Shown one piece after another: positions 1 to 9,600 of a stretch of 64,000 nucleotides of DNA (positions are counted from its first letter, which is position 1; each line of letters opens with the position of its first letter). The stretch lies in contig NZ_JAJAVQ010000003.1 of the NCBI RefSeq assembly GCF_020531985.1, positions 248,001 through 312,000 on the forward strand. The letters run 5' to 3'. A program made the position numbers and the translations under genes. The notes beneath the pieces are model-generated. The model saw only the letters and a list, made by a program, of their open reading frames with translations, was not told the origin of the DNA and did not search any database. The DNA is from Rheinheimera aquimaris (GTDB lineage: Bacteria > Pseudomonadota > Gammaproteobacteria > Enterobacterales > Alteromonadaceae).

Positions 1-1
1 G

Positions 2-367
2 CCGACAGAGTGCCAGGAAAGCCACGCCGTATCATCTTATCTGGCGGCGTTAGTGCAGCAGCATACGCCTATCAGACATGTACATTACTACGATGTTAAA
101 CAAAGTATGCGTAACGGTGGAGGCCCGGCTTGCCTGCGCTTACGGGTTGCCTTAAGCGAGCAGGAAAAACAGGCGGTCAACCCGAACGTGCTGATGAATG
201 ACACGTTATTCAGCACGCTGAACCAGTGGGTAGATAAACACTACCGTGATGAGATTAGCGAAGCCGATCTGGCTGATCCGCAATTGCTGGATGAGTCGCG
301 CTCAGCACTTGATGAACTTACCCGGATACTGGGCTTAGGTTCTGTGTATCAGTTTCAGCAAGGCTGA
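2..367 (+). CDS. astB: N-succinylarginine dihydrolase, C-terminal part (5' end outside window)
   Basis: This is the last 121 codons of an ORF that is already open at the left edge. The sequence matches the AstB C-terminus: a segment [12 protein letters not shown], then [11 protein letters not shown], then [11 protein letters not shown], ending with a short tail of type LGSVYQFQ. AstB hydrolyses N2-succinylarginine to succinylornithine, CO2 and ammonia in the arginine succinyltransferase (AST) catabolic pathway in the cytoplasm. The rest of an ast operon would be expected to the left. A strong hairpin terminator follows 13 bases after the stop. Family assignment is confident; the start cannot be seen. 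Confidence 0.93.
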   Translation, partial: PTECQESHAVSSYLAALVQQHTPIRHVHYYDVKQSMRNGGGPACLRLRVALSEQEKQAVNPNVLMNDTLFSTLNQWVDKHYRDEISEADLADPQLLDESRSALDELTRILGLGSVYQFQQG

Positions 368-380
368 TAAACGCAGTGTG

Positions 381-410
381 AAAAAAGGGAGCTTGAAGCT
401 CCCTTTTTTA
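381..410. terminator. Bidirectional rho-independent terminator after astB
   Basis: A-rich flank, stem GGGAGCTT/AGCTCCC, then a T-run. Because the stem is flanked by A6 and T6 it can end both astB (+) and the convergent lipoprotein gene (-). Confidence 0.9.
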
Positions 411-428
411 ATTCTAATCATCCCATTT

Positions 429-2789
429 TTAGAATGTATCGCCGCACTGGCTTGACGAACCAAACGGGTTCCTCGCTGGAGTAGCTGTTTTATTCGTTAC
501 ATAAGAGCTTGGGTAAGAAAGAATATACTTTCTTGAATTACGGTTCTCTGTTCCTGATGCTAAAGCAGAGACAGTGATATTCACGTGTGTCCATGCCGCA
601 TAGTCAACTGGATATGTAAGCGAAAAAGTTGCAACTCCACTTGTATCTGAAGTCTCCTGTTGCTGTACAGTAACAACATTACCCGGCGTCAGGAAACCAT
701 CACTATTCACGTCTTCACCGTCGTCTAAAACACCATTAAGATTAGCATCTTCATTTTGGCACTGTGTATAGTAACCATATTTTGTAATGGTTTGAGGATT
801 ATCTGGACCGACCGGTTGGTCTTCATCGAAATTAGGATTTGTCTCAACTATATTAAAATCGTAATCCGCAGGATCTGCCTCATCTTTCAAAATATAGCTA
901 TACTGAGGTGCCCAATATTCAAAATCTTCTTCGTTCGGAACCATTACCCAACGACCTTTAACATAAGCCCACTCGTCAGACTTTGGTACAGCAACATTTT
1001 CAGGCGTAACGGGGGTTACTGAAATATTCAAGGCTTGGTTTGCAACAGGGTTACCAGAAGCGTCTGTTACTACCACGGAGAAATCTTTTCTCAGTAATGT
1101 TGGTGATACTTCCTCAACAGTATTACCGGTGCCAAAACGGAAAAATAGTGTTCTCTCACCCACAGTCAAACTAGTATTGCCTGTTTTCCCTTCCACATTC
1201 GCTGTGACACTAGCACCATTTGCGCCAGTAGCTGACGTTGCGGAATAAATAGTGGAAGCAATACCCTGCGAGTTCGTAACGCTACTAGCAGGGTTTAACG
1301 AGCCGCCTGCAGAGCCCGTTAATGTGAAATTAACTGTTTTCCCTTTGACGGGATTGTTTTTACTATCACGCACGATAGCTCTGACTGAGCTTTGCTCGTT
1401 TACACCAAGCTGGCTTGGAGAAGCCTGAACCTCTACAGTATCAACTGCTGTTGCCACAAACTCTAGCGACAATTGCGCAGTTATTAGCTCATCGTTGCCC
1501 CCTGCACTAGCTCTGATCGTAACAAATCCAGCAGTATCTGATTGAACAGATACCGTTGCCTCACCAACAGCATCTGTAGTTACCGAAACCTCTGTCTGAC
1601 CTGCAACAGAAGGTAATGTGGGATCAAACACAGAGCCTCTAGTCACCACAAAGGCGACAGTTTGATTAGCCTGGACAATACCATTCTTAGCCCATTTAAC
1701 CTTAACTGCTGCCGGTGTGTTCAGTTGAACTTCTGAAGATGACATCTCAGTAAAATTAAATTCATCAGCACTAATATTAATATCGACAACCTGCGTCAAA
1801 CCCAAGCCAGACACAGAAACAGTATCACGACCGCTATTTGTGGCCGTGTAAACCACCTCTGCTTGACCAACATTGTTTGTCTGCAGAGTTGTGGAGCTAA
1901 GTGCATTCCCTAATGAAGACGTAACTGTCAAAGGCTGATTAGGAAGAGCGTTACCAGCAAAGTCCCGAACTAATATACTTACAGTACGGCTTGCCCCAAC
2001 TACTAAAGCTTCAGGAGCTGAAACATCTATAGAAGTCCCCACAACATTAACTGTTACAGTTTCGGACTGATCGCCAACCTGAGCTGTTACAGCTATATTG
2101 CGCAGAGATGGATTAACTTGAGATTTGAGTACAGCGACTGCCAGACCATCACTGCCCGTAGTTCCATTTACGATCTCTAACTCGCCACCTAATGCACCTG
2201 TGGGAGCTGTCGAAAATGTAACATCAACACCCGACAATAATACGTTGCGGCTATCTTTTACTAAAGCATACAATTCAACTTTATCAGTACCACCACTGCC
2301 AAGTTGTAGTTTATCCGCCAATAAGGTCAGCGAGCCGATCGTAACATCAGGCTGATCCCCACCATCGCCTGCAGAGGTAAAAGTTGCATCTGCAGTGACC
2401 TCACCATAGCTAGCAGTAACTGTTCCGGTATCACTAATACTCCCAGCCAATAATGTTATTGTCGCAACGCCATTACTATTGGTTCTGGCGCTAGCTTCAG
2501 TGGTCTTAGTGTTACTGAAAGTAGCCAAGTCCGGCTTATTCAATTCAAAATCGATTTGGCGACCGGATACTACACCGTTATTTGTTGCAGTTAGCGTAGC
2601 GGTGATTGTTAGTGGTGATGCCTGAGCCAACTCGCCGTCTGGATCAGATAAGGCTAAACTCAAAGTGTAAACGGGTGTATTACCATTACCTCCGCCATTA
2701 CCACCATCGGAATCCAGAGTACCGCCCCCACCACAGGCCGCAAGCGTTGTAACGATTAGCGCAACGAGTAGTTGCTGGATGTTTCGCAT
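429..2789 (-). CDS. Large Ig-like (Big_1/invasin-type) repeat lipoprotein
   Basis: A 786-residue predicted lipoprotein. The N-terminus is a signal peptide ending in the lipobox LAAC (Cys about residue 19), followed by a Gly/Asn-rich flexible linker. Residues about 40-545 are a string of roughly 100-residue beta-rich repeats with the hallmarks of bacterial Ig-like domain 1: phrases such as NGVATITL, GQAEVVYTA and GEATVSVQS, and alternating V/T strands. The C-terminal part (about 545-786) is not an obvious repeat. It holds an Asp/Asn-rich loop near residues 677-692 (DANLNGVLDDGEDVNSDG) resembling a calcium-binding EF-hand or thrombospondin-3 loop, and two late cysteines (about 676 and 782) that could form a disulfide. 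It probably sits on the outer membrane as an adhesin-like or structural surface protein. No enzymatic motif is seen. Base composition is AT-richer than that of the neighbouring housekeeping genes. Confidence 0.8.
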   Translation of the reverse strand: MRNIQQLLVALIVTTLAACGGGGTLDSDGGNGGGNGNTPVYTLSLALSDPDGELAQASPLTITATLTATNNGVVSGRQIDFELNKPDLATFSNTKTTEASARTNSNGVATITLLAGSISDTGTVTASYGEVTADATFTSAGDGGDQPDVTIGSLTLLADKLQLGSGGTDKVELYALVKDSRNVLLSGVDVTFSTAPTGALGGELEIVNGTTGSDGLAVAVLKSQVNPSLRNIAVTAQVGDQSETVTVNVVGTSIDVSAPEALVVGASRTVSILVRDFAGNALPNQPLTVTSSLGNALSSTTLQTNNVGQAEVVYTATNSGRDTVSVSGLGLTQVVDINISADEFNFTEMSSSEVQLNTPAAVKVKWAKNGIVQANQTVAFVVTRGSVFDPTLPSVAGQTEVSVTTDAVGEATVSVQSDTAGFVTIRASAGGNDELITAQLSLEFVATAVDTVEVQASPSQLGVNEQSSVRAIVRDSKNNPVKGKTVNFTLTGSAGGSLNPASSVTNSQGIASTIYSATSATGANGASVTANVEGKTGNTSLTVGERTLFFRFGTGNTVEEVSPTLLRKDFSVVVTDASGNPVANQALNISVTPVTPENVAVPKSDEWAYVKGRWVMVPNEEDFEYWAPQYSYILKDEADPADYDFNIVETNPNFDEDQPVGPDNPQTITKYGYYTQCQNEDANLNGVLDDGEDVNSDGFLTPGNVVTVQQQETSDTSGVATFSLTYPVDYAAWTHVNITVSALASGTENRNSRKYILSYPSSYVTNKTATPARNPFGSSSQCGDTF

Positions 2790-2961
2790 GAAAACTCTCC
2801 CTAGCTGTATTTATTATATAGTTTTTGTTAATTCTGTATCTTAAACCATTAATCTTGCAAACGTCACAGCATATTTGAAAAAAAAATCGCCTGAATATGC
2901 CTTTCATTGTCTCAACCTGTTAGGCTTAGCGCCATTGCAAACTGAATACTAGTCTGATGTT

Positions 2962-4296
2962 ATGACAGGAAATAAGAAGCTGGGGCTGACCGCCCGCATT
3001 GTAATAGGTATGGTTGCCGGCATAGCCGTTGGTTTTCTTTTCAAGCTACTTCTGGCCGGGCAGGAAGAAAGAGTCCTGCATCTACTGGGCATGGATATCC
3101 CACTTAAAGCGCTGTTTATTGATGGTTTCTTTCATATAGGCGGAGAAATATTTATCGCCAGCTTAAAAATGCTGGTTGTACCTTTAGTTTTTGTTTCGCT
3201 GGTTTGTGGCACCTGTTCCCTGTCTGATACTTCGGCACTTGGGCGTCTGGGCGGCAAAACGATTGCGCTTTACCTGATTACTACTGCTATTGCGATAAGT
3301 CTGGCAATATTTGCAGCCTTGCTGATAGGCCCAGGCGAAGGCATACAGATGCAGTCCGATGCCAGCTTTAACCCAAGCGAAGCACCGGCACTGTCACAGG
3401 TGTTTATTAATATTTTCCCGAGTAACCCGATAGAATCAATGGCAAAAGGCAACATGTTGCAAATCATTGTATTTGCGGTGTTGTTTGGCCTGGCTATGGC
3501 GATGAGTGGTAAAGCCGGTGAGCGCTTGGCGGCAGTGTTCACCGATCTTAGCGAAGTCATTATGAAGTTAGTGACTTTGCTGATGAATCTGGCACCTTAT
3601 GGTGTGTTTTTCCTGATGGCAAAGCTATTCACAACGCTTGGGTTTGAAACGATTGCCAGTCTGGCCAAATATTTCGCTGTAGTCATGTGCGTGCTGATAA
3701 TACACGGCCTGGTCAGTTATGCTGTCATTTTAAAGTTGTTGACAGGCCTGAACCCTATTATTTTCTTCCGTAAAATGCAAGACGCCGCCCTGTTTGGTTT
3801 CAGTACCTCCAGCAGCAATGCCACTATGCCGGTGACGATGGAAACGGTAACTAAGAAACTTGGTGTAAAAAATAGTGTGGCGTCATTTACTGTGCCACTG
3901 GGTGCAACAATAAATATGGATGGCACCGCTATTATGCAGGGGGTGGCTACTGTATTTATTGCACAAGTCTTTGCAGTGGATCTCTCTGTTTCTGATTACC
4001 TGATGGTAATACTGACAGCAACGCTGGCATCTATTGGTACGGCTGGTGTGCCAGGTGTAGGCCTGATAATGCTGGCAATGGTGTTACAACAAGTTGGCTT
4101 GCCGGTTGAAGGTATCGCTCTTATTATAGGCGTTGACCGCTTGCTTGATATGACCCGCACCTCGGTAAATGTCACAGGTGACGCTATGGTGTCTTGTATT
4201 GTTGGTAAAAGCGAGGGCGCTTTTGATAAAGCCGTTTTCGATGACATTAATGCCGGCAGTAAAGAAGAAGATGTAGATTTTCACAAACTGCGTTAG
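2962..4296 (+). CDS. Na+/H+-dicarboxylate or amino-acid symporter (DAACS/GltP family)
   Basis: A 444-residue polytopic inner-membrane protein of the dicarboxylate/amino acid:cation symporter family. It has the first hairpin serine-rich motif (STSSSNATMPVTM, about residue 280), the unwound TM7 motif NMDGT (about residue 318) and the C-terminal GVPGVGL and DRLLDMTRTSVNVTGD blocks that bind the substrate carboxylate and cation. Members take up glutamate, aspartate, C4-dicarboxylates or serine. The MTMET-like stretch after the serines does not settle the substrate here. It is transcribed divergently from the Ig-repeat lipoprotein across a 172-bp gap, and a hairpin follows the stop. Confidence 0.9.
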   Translation: MTGNKKLGLTARIVIGMVAGIAVGFLFKLLLAGQEERVLHLLGMDIPLKALFIDGFFHIGGEIFIASLKMLVVPLVFVSLVCGTCSLSDTSALGRLGGKTIALYLITTAIAISLAIFAALLIGPGEGIQMQSDASFNPSEAPALSQVFINIFPSNPIESMAKGNMLQIIVFAVLFGLAMAMSGKAGERLAAVFTDLSEVIMKLVTLLMNLAPYGVFFLMAKLFTTLGFETIASLAKYFAVVMCVLIIHGLVSYAVILKLLTGLNPIIFFRKMQDAALFGFSTSSSNATMPVTMETVTKKLGVKNSVASFTVPLGATINMDGTAIMQGVATVFIAQVFAVDLSVSDYLMVILTATLASIGTAGVPGVGLIMLAMVLQQVGLPVEGIALIIGVDRLLDMTRTSVNVTGDAMVSCIVGKSEGAFDKAVFDDINAGSKEEDVDFHKLR

Positions 4297-4316
4297 TCAG
4301 ACTAGTAAAGTAAAAC

Positions 4317-4349
4317 ACACTGCCAGCCAGTCTATATTGGCGGCAGTGT
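4317..4349. terminator. Hairpin overlapping the end of tpm, downstream of the symporter
   Basis: Arms ACACTGCC and GGCAGTGT with a second helix GCCA/TGGC inside and one bulged A. It lies between convergent genes and includes the tpm stop codon. There is no long T-run, so termination is probable rather than certain. Confidence 0.5.
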
Positions 4350-4985
4350 AATACGATAAACAGTTTCAAGCAGACTGCTGGTTGCAAACCGGCGCCTGGC
4401 AAAACCTTTCCCGGTTAACTCCGCTGTACCAAGCAATGTAATTTCAGCACCTGCAAAGAGTTGCTTTATTTCTTTGTCAGGCACACTGAACGGCGGCCCT
4501 TGCTTCTCATGTTGCGGATACTCAAGGCTGATGAGCAGAATATCCCCGCCCTTTGGCATCAACTGACGCAGCTTTTGCACATACTGCCACCGCATCTCAG
4601 CCGGCAATGCAATTAACGCAGCTCTGTCATACACCAGATCACAGCCGCTGATATGTTTCTCAGTTAACGTAAAGAAGTCTCCTTGCCACAAGCTTATATT
4701 CGTACTCTGGTAACATTGGAATGTCTTCTGCTGATTGACCTCGAACGCCAACCCCTGTTCCAGAAAAAAATCTTCGCAAGCGATTGCCGACAATTCTGCA
4801 CCGACAACCGGTATATGCAGCGCCAGATAGCTTAAGTCAGGCGATTTACCACACAAAGGCACAAACACCTTATGCTTGCCGGTAATAACAGCAGGCAGAT
4901 ACTGACGTAATAATGGATGAGCTTCGTCTAACTGAAACCCAAGCTCATTCTTTTGCCAGCGCTGGTGCCAGAATTCAGCTTCCAT
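4332..4985 (-). CDS. tpm: Thiopurine S-methyltransferase family protein
   Basis: SAM-dependent methyltransferase of about 217 residues, the usual length for bacterial Tpm. It begins with a Trp-rich segment (FWHQRWQKNELGF), followed by VFVPLCGKSPDLSYLA, the SAM-binding loop typical of TPMT, and DLVYDRAALIALP, the post-motif catalytic region. Bacterial TPMTs methylate thiopurines and inorganic selenite or tellurite species. I chose the ATG at 4985 because it shares one base with the sohB stop (TGATG), a translational-coupling arrangement, and gives the normal N-terminus. An upstream in-frame ATG at 5021 would add 12 residues inside sohB. Confidence 0.88.
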   Translation of the reverse strand: MEAEFWHQRWQKNELGFQLDEAHPLLRQYLPAVITGKHKVFVPLCGKSPDLSYLALHIPVVGAELSAIACEDFFLEQGLAFEVNQQKTFQCYQSTNISLWQGDFFTLTEKHISGCDLVYDRAALIALPAEMRWQYVQKLRQLMPKGGDILLISLEYPQHEKQGPPFSVPDKEIKQLFAGAEITLLGTAELTGKGFARRRFATSSLLETVYRITLPPI

Positions 4986-5980
4986 CAACGGATCCAGCTG
5001 TGTTGGATCAGCCTCTGCCAATAGTGAGAAACGATGCTAGCCGAGCCCATGCCCACCTTCTCCGCGATACCTTTACGAAGCTGATACTTCACCTGAAACA
5101 CCTGCCGCTGAGACATCTGTGTCAGTATGTAGTCGTCACTGGTCTGGATAGTATCAACAAGATTTAATGCCAGCGCCTGGTGCCCAAACCAATGTTCACC
5201 GGTAGCCACTTTATCGATATCTAACTGTGGCCGATGCTGCAAAACAAATTGTTTAAACAATTGGTGGGTATCTTCCAGTTCATGCTGAAACTTCTGCCTA
5301 CCCTTATCGGTGTTTTCACCAAACAGCGTTACGGTGCGCTTGTATTCACCCGCTGTAAACTGTTCGAAATCAACACTATGCTTTTTCAGTAACTTATTAA
5401 AGTTGGGTAACTGAGCAATCACACCAATCGATCCGACTATTGCAAAAGGCGCAGCTAGAATAGTGTTGCCAATACAAGCCATCATGTAGCCGCCGCTGGC
5501 TGCGACCTTATCTATCGCTACCGTCAAATTGAGCGGATGCTGCCGCAGCCTGTCCAGTTGAGAGGCTGCCAGGCCATATCCATGCACCACTCCGCCGCCG
5601 CTTTCCAGCCGCAACAATACCTCATCTTCTTGATTGGCGACGGCCAGTATTGCAGTAACCTCCTCCCGCAGTGATTCTGTCTCTTTGGCATCCAGACTGC
5701 CATTGAAATCAAGTACAAATAGTTTAGGTCTGTTGTCTTGCCTGGCTGCACGCTGCGTCTTTTGCCATTGTTTAAACTGCTTTTTCTGCAGCAAATGTTG
5801 CTGCATATCCTCAGCCATTGACTGATAATGCTTCGTTAAATCAGTAAATTGCAACTGACCTTTTTTCGCTTTGTTTTTAGCCGCTGCAGCACCTGCAATC
5901 AAACCTATTACCAAGCCAATCGCCAGCACTAACGTTGCTGTTTTGGCCAGAAACAAACCGTATTCATATAGAAATTCCAA
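4985..5980 (-). CDS. sohB: Inner-membrane peptidase SohB (S49 family)
   Basis: A 331-residue S49 (protease IV/SppA-like) serine peptidase. One N-terminal membrane helix (about residues 8-34) anchors the protein, followed by a charged region and the ClpP-like fold beginning LFVLDFNGSLDA. The nucleophile lies in AASGGYMMAC, and a later conserved lysine sits in the FTAGEYKRTVTLFGENT segment. The known role is degradation of periplasmic or membrane-associated misfolded proteins and signal peptides; E. coli SohB is a multicopy suppressor of degP (htrA) loss. It is the first gene of a coupled pair with tpm. Confidence 0.92.
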   Translation of the reverse strand: MEFLYEYGLFLAKTATLVLAIGLVIGLIAGAAAAKNKAKKGQLQFTDLTKHYQSMAEDMQQHLLQKKQFKQWQKTQRAARQDNRPKLFVLDFNGSLDAKETESLREEVTAILAVANQEDEVLLRLESGGGVVHGYGLAASQLDRLRQHPLNLTVAIDKVAASGGYMMACIGNTILAAPFAIVGSIGVIAQLPNFNKLLKKHSVDFEQFTAGEYKRTVTLFGENTDKGRQKFQHELEDTHQLFKQFVLQHRPQLDIDKVATGEHWFGHQALALNLVDTIQTSDDYILTQMSQRQVFQVKYQLRKGIAEKVGMGSASIVSHYWQRLIQHSWIR

Positions 5981-6027
5981 TGCTATCCCCTTAGCCTATG
6001 TTTTGTTGCATTGTAGCGCCTTAATAA

Positions 6028-6057
6028 AAAAGAAAAAGCCCGGCATTGCCGGGCTCA
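6028..6057 (-). terminator. Rho-independent terminator of the VolA-type lipase gene
   Basis: Read on the minus strand, the arms GAGCCCGGC and GCCGGGCTTT are followed by a T-rich tract. It lies 24 bases after the lipase stop. Confidence 0.85.
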
Positions 6058-6080
6058 ATTATAAACTCCGAAAGTTATAT

Positions 6081-8561
6081 TCAGTTAGCCGGTGCCAGCA
6101 CGCCAGGGTTAGTTACCACTATCGCTGCCCCACCACTGCCAATAAAGCTGGCAGCCTGCATTTGCATTTCTGCTGTTGCTGCAGCACTGGCGCTTGGGTC
6201 TAATATGGACGCATGACCACCTGCACTAAAGCGTGCCAGCGAGTTTCCGCCATTTGTCATCACAGCACCGGCTACGTTATCTACCGCAGTAACACCTAAT
6301 AAACGTCCAAGAGGCTCAGTACCCGCCAGCGGCATTTTACCTGCGCCAACAGCTTGTAAAGGAGATGCAATGCCATTTGGAATAACCTGATCAGGCAAAG
6401 AGCCTGCGCCATCACCGGCAACTTCTATGATATAAACCGGCGTTTCGGCAGCTACCAGGTTCTGTGCATAGTTATTTGGATCACCACTGTCAATTACCGT
6501 TTGGGCCGCAAATGAGAACTGACTATAACCGGCATACAATGCAGCTACAGCGGCATCCTGCCCTTGCGCTCTCAGGTATGATTCGAAAGCGTTATAACAA
6601 GCAGCAAAAGGCGGTACCAGTGGTGCACCACAGCCGCTCTGGCTCTGCACGAAAGTAGTAAAGGCAGTTTTTATCTCAGCAGTGCCAACGCTTAACAGCA
6701 CTGAAGATTTGATCAGAGGGCCAAACTGACCAGATTCCAGCAGGAAGTTTGCTATAGCGCCACCTGGCATTGCCAGCGTTGCGGTCTTCATCGCATACAC
6801 TGCATCTAGCTGGGCTTTTTGCAGGTCGTCTAAGGTCGCACTTTGCACCGGCGTATTCGCGGCGCCAACGGCCGAAGTACCGGTAATAGCACCTAGCGAA
6901 TGCCCCATAAACTGCACATTTGTCGGGTTAATAGTGCCAGATTGCGTCAGATTACTGAAATTAAGGCCGGCCCGCAGCCCTAGAATATCACTGATACTCT
7001 GGCGGACATTATCGCGGGTTGTCAGCAAACTCTGCAGGTTCATATAATCTGTTGCATTATTTGTTGAGGCATTAATGACCACAGTGCGGGTACCGGTTTC
7101 TGTAGGCACCTCAACGCTGAAACCGCGGTCGCCATGCAAGGTGTGGTCAATTGCTACCACAGCATAGCCTGCCATTGACAAGGCGCCGGCCACCGCCAAA
7201 GCGTTACTCTTGCTACCTGTAATACCATGCTGGAATATCACCACAGGCCACCCACCGGCAGGCATTGTCATCGCAGGCTGACCCTGTGCAGCACGCAGCA
7301 TATTAATCTGTGCTAAATCAGGTACAGTCATCAGCACTGGCACATTTACAACCTGGTTAACCTTAGGTACGGGGTTAAACTTAGTAATGTGGCGGGCAGT
7401 ATCCACTCCGACGTTAAAACCTAATAAATTTGCCGGATTTTGCAGCTGCTCCGGGCTCAAGCCCAGGTCTGCGGGGTTAATCAGGCCAGCTTGTATTGCA
7501 CCCAGTAACGTAACCGGGCTGTCATACTGCGCCAGCCAACGGCCAGTTAGCGGTGCCAACGGATTATCAGCGGTAGGCAAAGCACTGAAATATGGCAAAT
7601 TGATAGTGCCACCATATACCTGTGCTGTGGTAGCAGCCGCGTAAGCTGGATTTGCCAATGTAGCCTGCGCGGCAGGGATTAAGCCCGCCTGCACTAAAGC
7701 ATCGGCGGCGGTATAACCTTGCGGTGCAGCATTTAATACTGGGCGTAGCGCAGGCTGTAACAGCAATTGCTTAATAGTATTAAAGACAACGTCAGTAGAT
7801 TGAGTCGTGATAGCAGCCGTATAAATTATGGTGTCGCGGTTCACACCTTCAGCCTCGATCACATCTTCAAAGCTGTTGATCAGCTTTTGCAGTGACACCT
7901 GAGACGGAGTATTAAGTGGTAAGGTTTCGTCATCCTGCTTCACCAGCTCGTACGATGTAGACGGTGCTATGGGGTTGCCTTCGCTGTCTTCTAAGACTGA
8001 CGTCAATACAACCATATAAGTAGTGGCGGGTTTTAAAGGATTAAGCGGAATAACAGCAACATTGTTTCCACTGGCACCAGAGACAAAATCAACGCCGAAC
8101 GTTAATTCGCCCACTACTTTACAGGCATGCCCTTGGCTGACGGTACGGCAGTCGGCATCAGATGATAAGGCACTGCCGGAAACTATTTCAAACACACGCA
8201 CGGCACCGGGTGTTGACGCAGTCGACGCATTCAGGCTAATACCGGCAGCAAAATCAATCGCAATGGTAAAAGGGTTTTGTGTAGACCAGCCATCAAGTGC
8301 ACCTAAGGCAACCTGAGGGTTAGAATAATCAGGCGCAGCCCCGCTGTCGGTAGTTAGCGTACCATCTGTAGTGCCTTGAAACAGTAAATCATTGGGCACA
8401 GACAAGCGAGGTGTGCTGGCACCTGGATCAAACACAACTCTGGAATAGGATTTCTCAGTATTGTCACCAACATCAGACTTAATATCATCTAAAGATTCGC
8501 CACCGCAGCCGGTTAACCCGAGCGCCAGAGCAACAGCCACACTAAGTGTCAGCTTGTTCAT
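6081..8561 (-). CDS. VolA/Pla-1/cef family lipoprotein (phospho)lipase
   Basis: An 826-residue lipoprotein with signal peptide and lipobox LTGC (Cys about residue 19), followed by the family signature of a beta-rich N-terminal region (YSRVVFDPGASTPRLSVPNDLLF). The C-terminal half is an alpha/beta hydrolase: an oxyanion-hole segment WPVVIFQHGITG, then the nucleophile elbow GHSLG with Ser555, and a late histidine in SAGGHASILDP. Family members include the Vibrio VolA outer-membrane lysophospholipase, which frees fatty acids from lysophosphatidylcholine, and the Pla-1/cef extracellular lipases of Aeromonas. Surface-exposed lipid scavenging is the likely role. The gene is monocistronic, with a good terminator. 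Confidence 0.88.
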   Translation of the reverse strand: MNKLTLSVAVALALGLTGCGGESLDDIKSDVGDNTEKSYSRVVFDPGASTPRLSVPNDLLFQGTTDGTLTTDSGAAPDYSNPQVALGALDGWSTQNPFTIAIDFAAGISLNASTASTPGAVRVFEIVSGSALSSDADCRTVSQGHACKVVGELTFGVDFVSGASGNNVAVIPLNPLKPATTYMVVLTSVLEDSEGNPIAPSTSYELVKQDDETLPLNTPSQVSLQKLINSFEDVIEAEGVNRDTIIYTAAITTQSTDVVFNTIKQLLLQPALRPVLNAAPQGYTAADALVQAGLIPAAQATLANPAYAAATTAQVYGGTINLPYFSALPTADNPLAPLTGRWLAQYDSPVTLLGAIQAGLINPADLGLSPEQLQNPANLLGFNVGVDTARHITKFNPVPKVNQVVNVPVLMTVPDLAQINMLRAAQGQPAMTMPAGGWPVVIFQHGITGSKSNALAVAGALSMAGYAVVAIDHTLHGDRGFSVEVPTETGTRTVVINASTNNATDYMNLQSLLTTRDNVRQSISDILGLRAGLNFSNLTQSGTINPTNVQFMGHSLGAITGTSAVGAANTPVQSATLDDLQKAQLDAVYAMKTATLAMPGGAIANFLLESGQFGPLIKSSVLLSVGTAEIKTAFTTFVQSQSGCGAPLVPPFAACYNAFESYLRAQGQDAAVAALYAGYSQFSFAAQTVIDSGDPNNYAQNLVAAETPVYIIEVAGDGAGSLPDQVIPNGIASPLQAVGAGKMPLAGTEPLGRLLGVTAVDNVAGAVMTNGGNSLARFSAGGHASILDPSASAAATAEMQMQAASFIGSGGAAIVVTNPGVLAPAN

Positions 8562-8785
8562 AATTTCTCCCCTATCCTGACTTTTATTTTTTGTTTTTAA
8601 AGCAAAAACTTAGTTTGCTTATTGGAAACCAATCACTGATATAGCTGCAACAGCTACGACCAGTTAAAGTTAACTCAAAGCTAAACAAATCGCTAGCGCA
8701 AAGATACATAAACCGTGAAGAAAGGTGCAAAGTTTATCAATTGCGCGTATGCTGGCGCCGTTTTTTTGGCAACAGGTTAGGTGAT

Positions 8786-9529
8786 ATGCAAAGTTATCAG
8801 GCTGCGACGGACGCATTAAAAGACAAAGTGATACTGGTTACCGGCGCGGGTGATGGTATCGGCAAAGAGGCTGCTCTGACTTATGCCCGCTATGGTGCTA
8901 CCGTTATTTTACTCGGTAAAACAGTGAACAAACTCACGGCCGTTTATGATGAAATTGTAGCGAATGGCGGCCAGGAACCCGCTATTGTGCCATTGGATTT
9001 AAAAGGTGCAACGGCAAAACATTACCGGGATATGGCAGCCACCATTGACGCAGAATTTGGCCGCTTGGATGGCGTACTGCATAACGCCGGCATTCTTGGC
9101 GTGTTAAGCCCATTTGAGCATATAGACTTGGCTACCTGGAATGACATTATGCAGGTAAACGTCACTTCAGCCATGTTGATGACACAAGCACTGATCCCCC
9201 TGCTGAAACGCACGGCTGCAGCATCTGTTGTGTTTACATCATCCGGTGTAGGCCGAAAAGGCCGTGCTTTCTGGGGCCCTTATGCCGTATCTAAGTTTGC
9301 CACTGAAGGTCTGATGCAAGTGATGGCTGATGAGTTTGAAAACAGCAGTATCAGAGTAAATTGTATTAACCCTGGCGCTACACGCACCAAAATGCGCAGC
9401 AAAGCGTATCCGGGTGAAGATGTCAGCAAGCTAAAAACCGCAGCAGATCTGATGTGGCTGTATCTGTATTTAATGAGTGACGACAGCACAGATGTTAATG
9501 GTCAGTCTTTGGATGCTCAACCTAAGTAA
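8786..9529 (+). CDS. yciK: YciK family short-chain oxidoreductase
   Basis: A 247-residue classical SDR closely resembling E. coli YciK: cofactor motif TGAGDGIGKEAA (TGxxxGxG), NAG in LHNAGILG, the catalytic Ser in FTSSGVGRKGRAFWG and the catalytic YAVSK. The C-terminal INPGATRTKMR and DDSTDVNGQSLDAQP segments are typical of this subfamily. The physiological substrate of YciK is not established. The ATG at 8786 is preferred over an in-frame upstream start at 8741 because it gives the conserved N-terminus (MQSYQ...) after a GGTTAGGT-type ribosome site. Confidence 0.9.
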   Translation: MQSYQAATDALKDKVILVTGAGDGIGKEAALTYARYGATVILLGKTVNKLTAVYDEIVANGGQEPAIVPLDLKGATAKHYRDMAATIDAEFGRLDGVLHNAGILGVLSPFEHIDLATWNDIMQVNVTSAMLMTQALIPLLKRTAAASVVFTSSGVGRKGRAFWGPYAVSKFATEGLMQVMADEFENSSIRVNCINPGATRTKMRSKAYPGEDVSKLKTAADLMWLYLYLMSDDSTDVNGQSLDAQPK

Positions 9530-9550
9530 GGCTGGTTACAAAGCGGCTTC

Positions 9551-9594
9551 CCCAAAACAAAAAAACCGGCTGACACCGGTTTTTTTGTTTTGGG
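9551..9594. terminator. Symmetrical bidirectional terminator
   Basis: A long near-perfect palindrome: outer CCCAAAACAAAAAAA / TTTTTTTGTTTTGGG arms around ACCGG ctgaca CCGGT. It separates the convergent genes yciK and the coiled-coil gene. Confidence 0.93.
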
Positions 9595-9600
9595 CCTGAA

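Noticed and set aside
4913-5167. Plus-strand ORF across the tpm/sohB junction
   Set aside because: It lies opposite two well-supported genes, has no family resemblance and no ribosome site.
6081-6203. Plus-strand ORF reading into the end of the lipase gene
   Set aside because: A Cys/Ser-rich shadow of the lipase coding strand and of the terminator; not protein-like.
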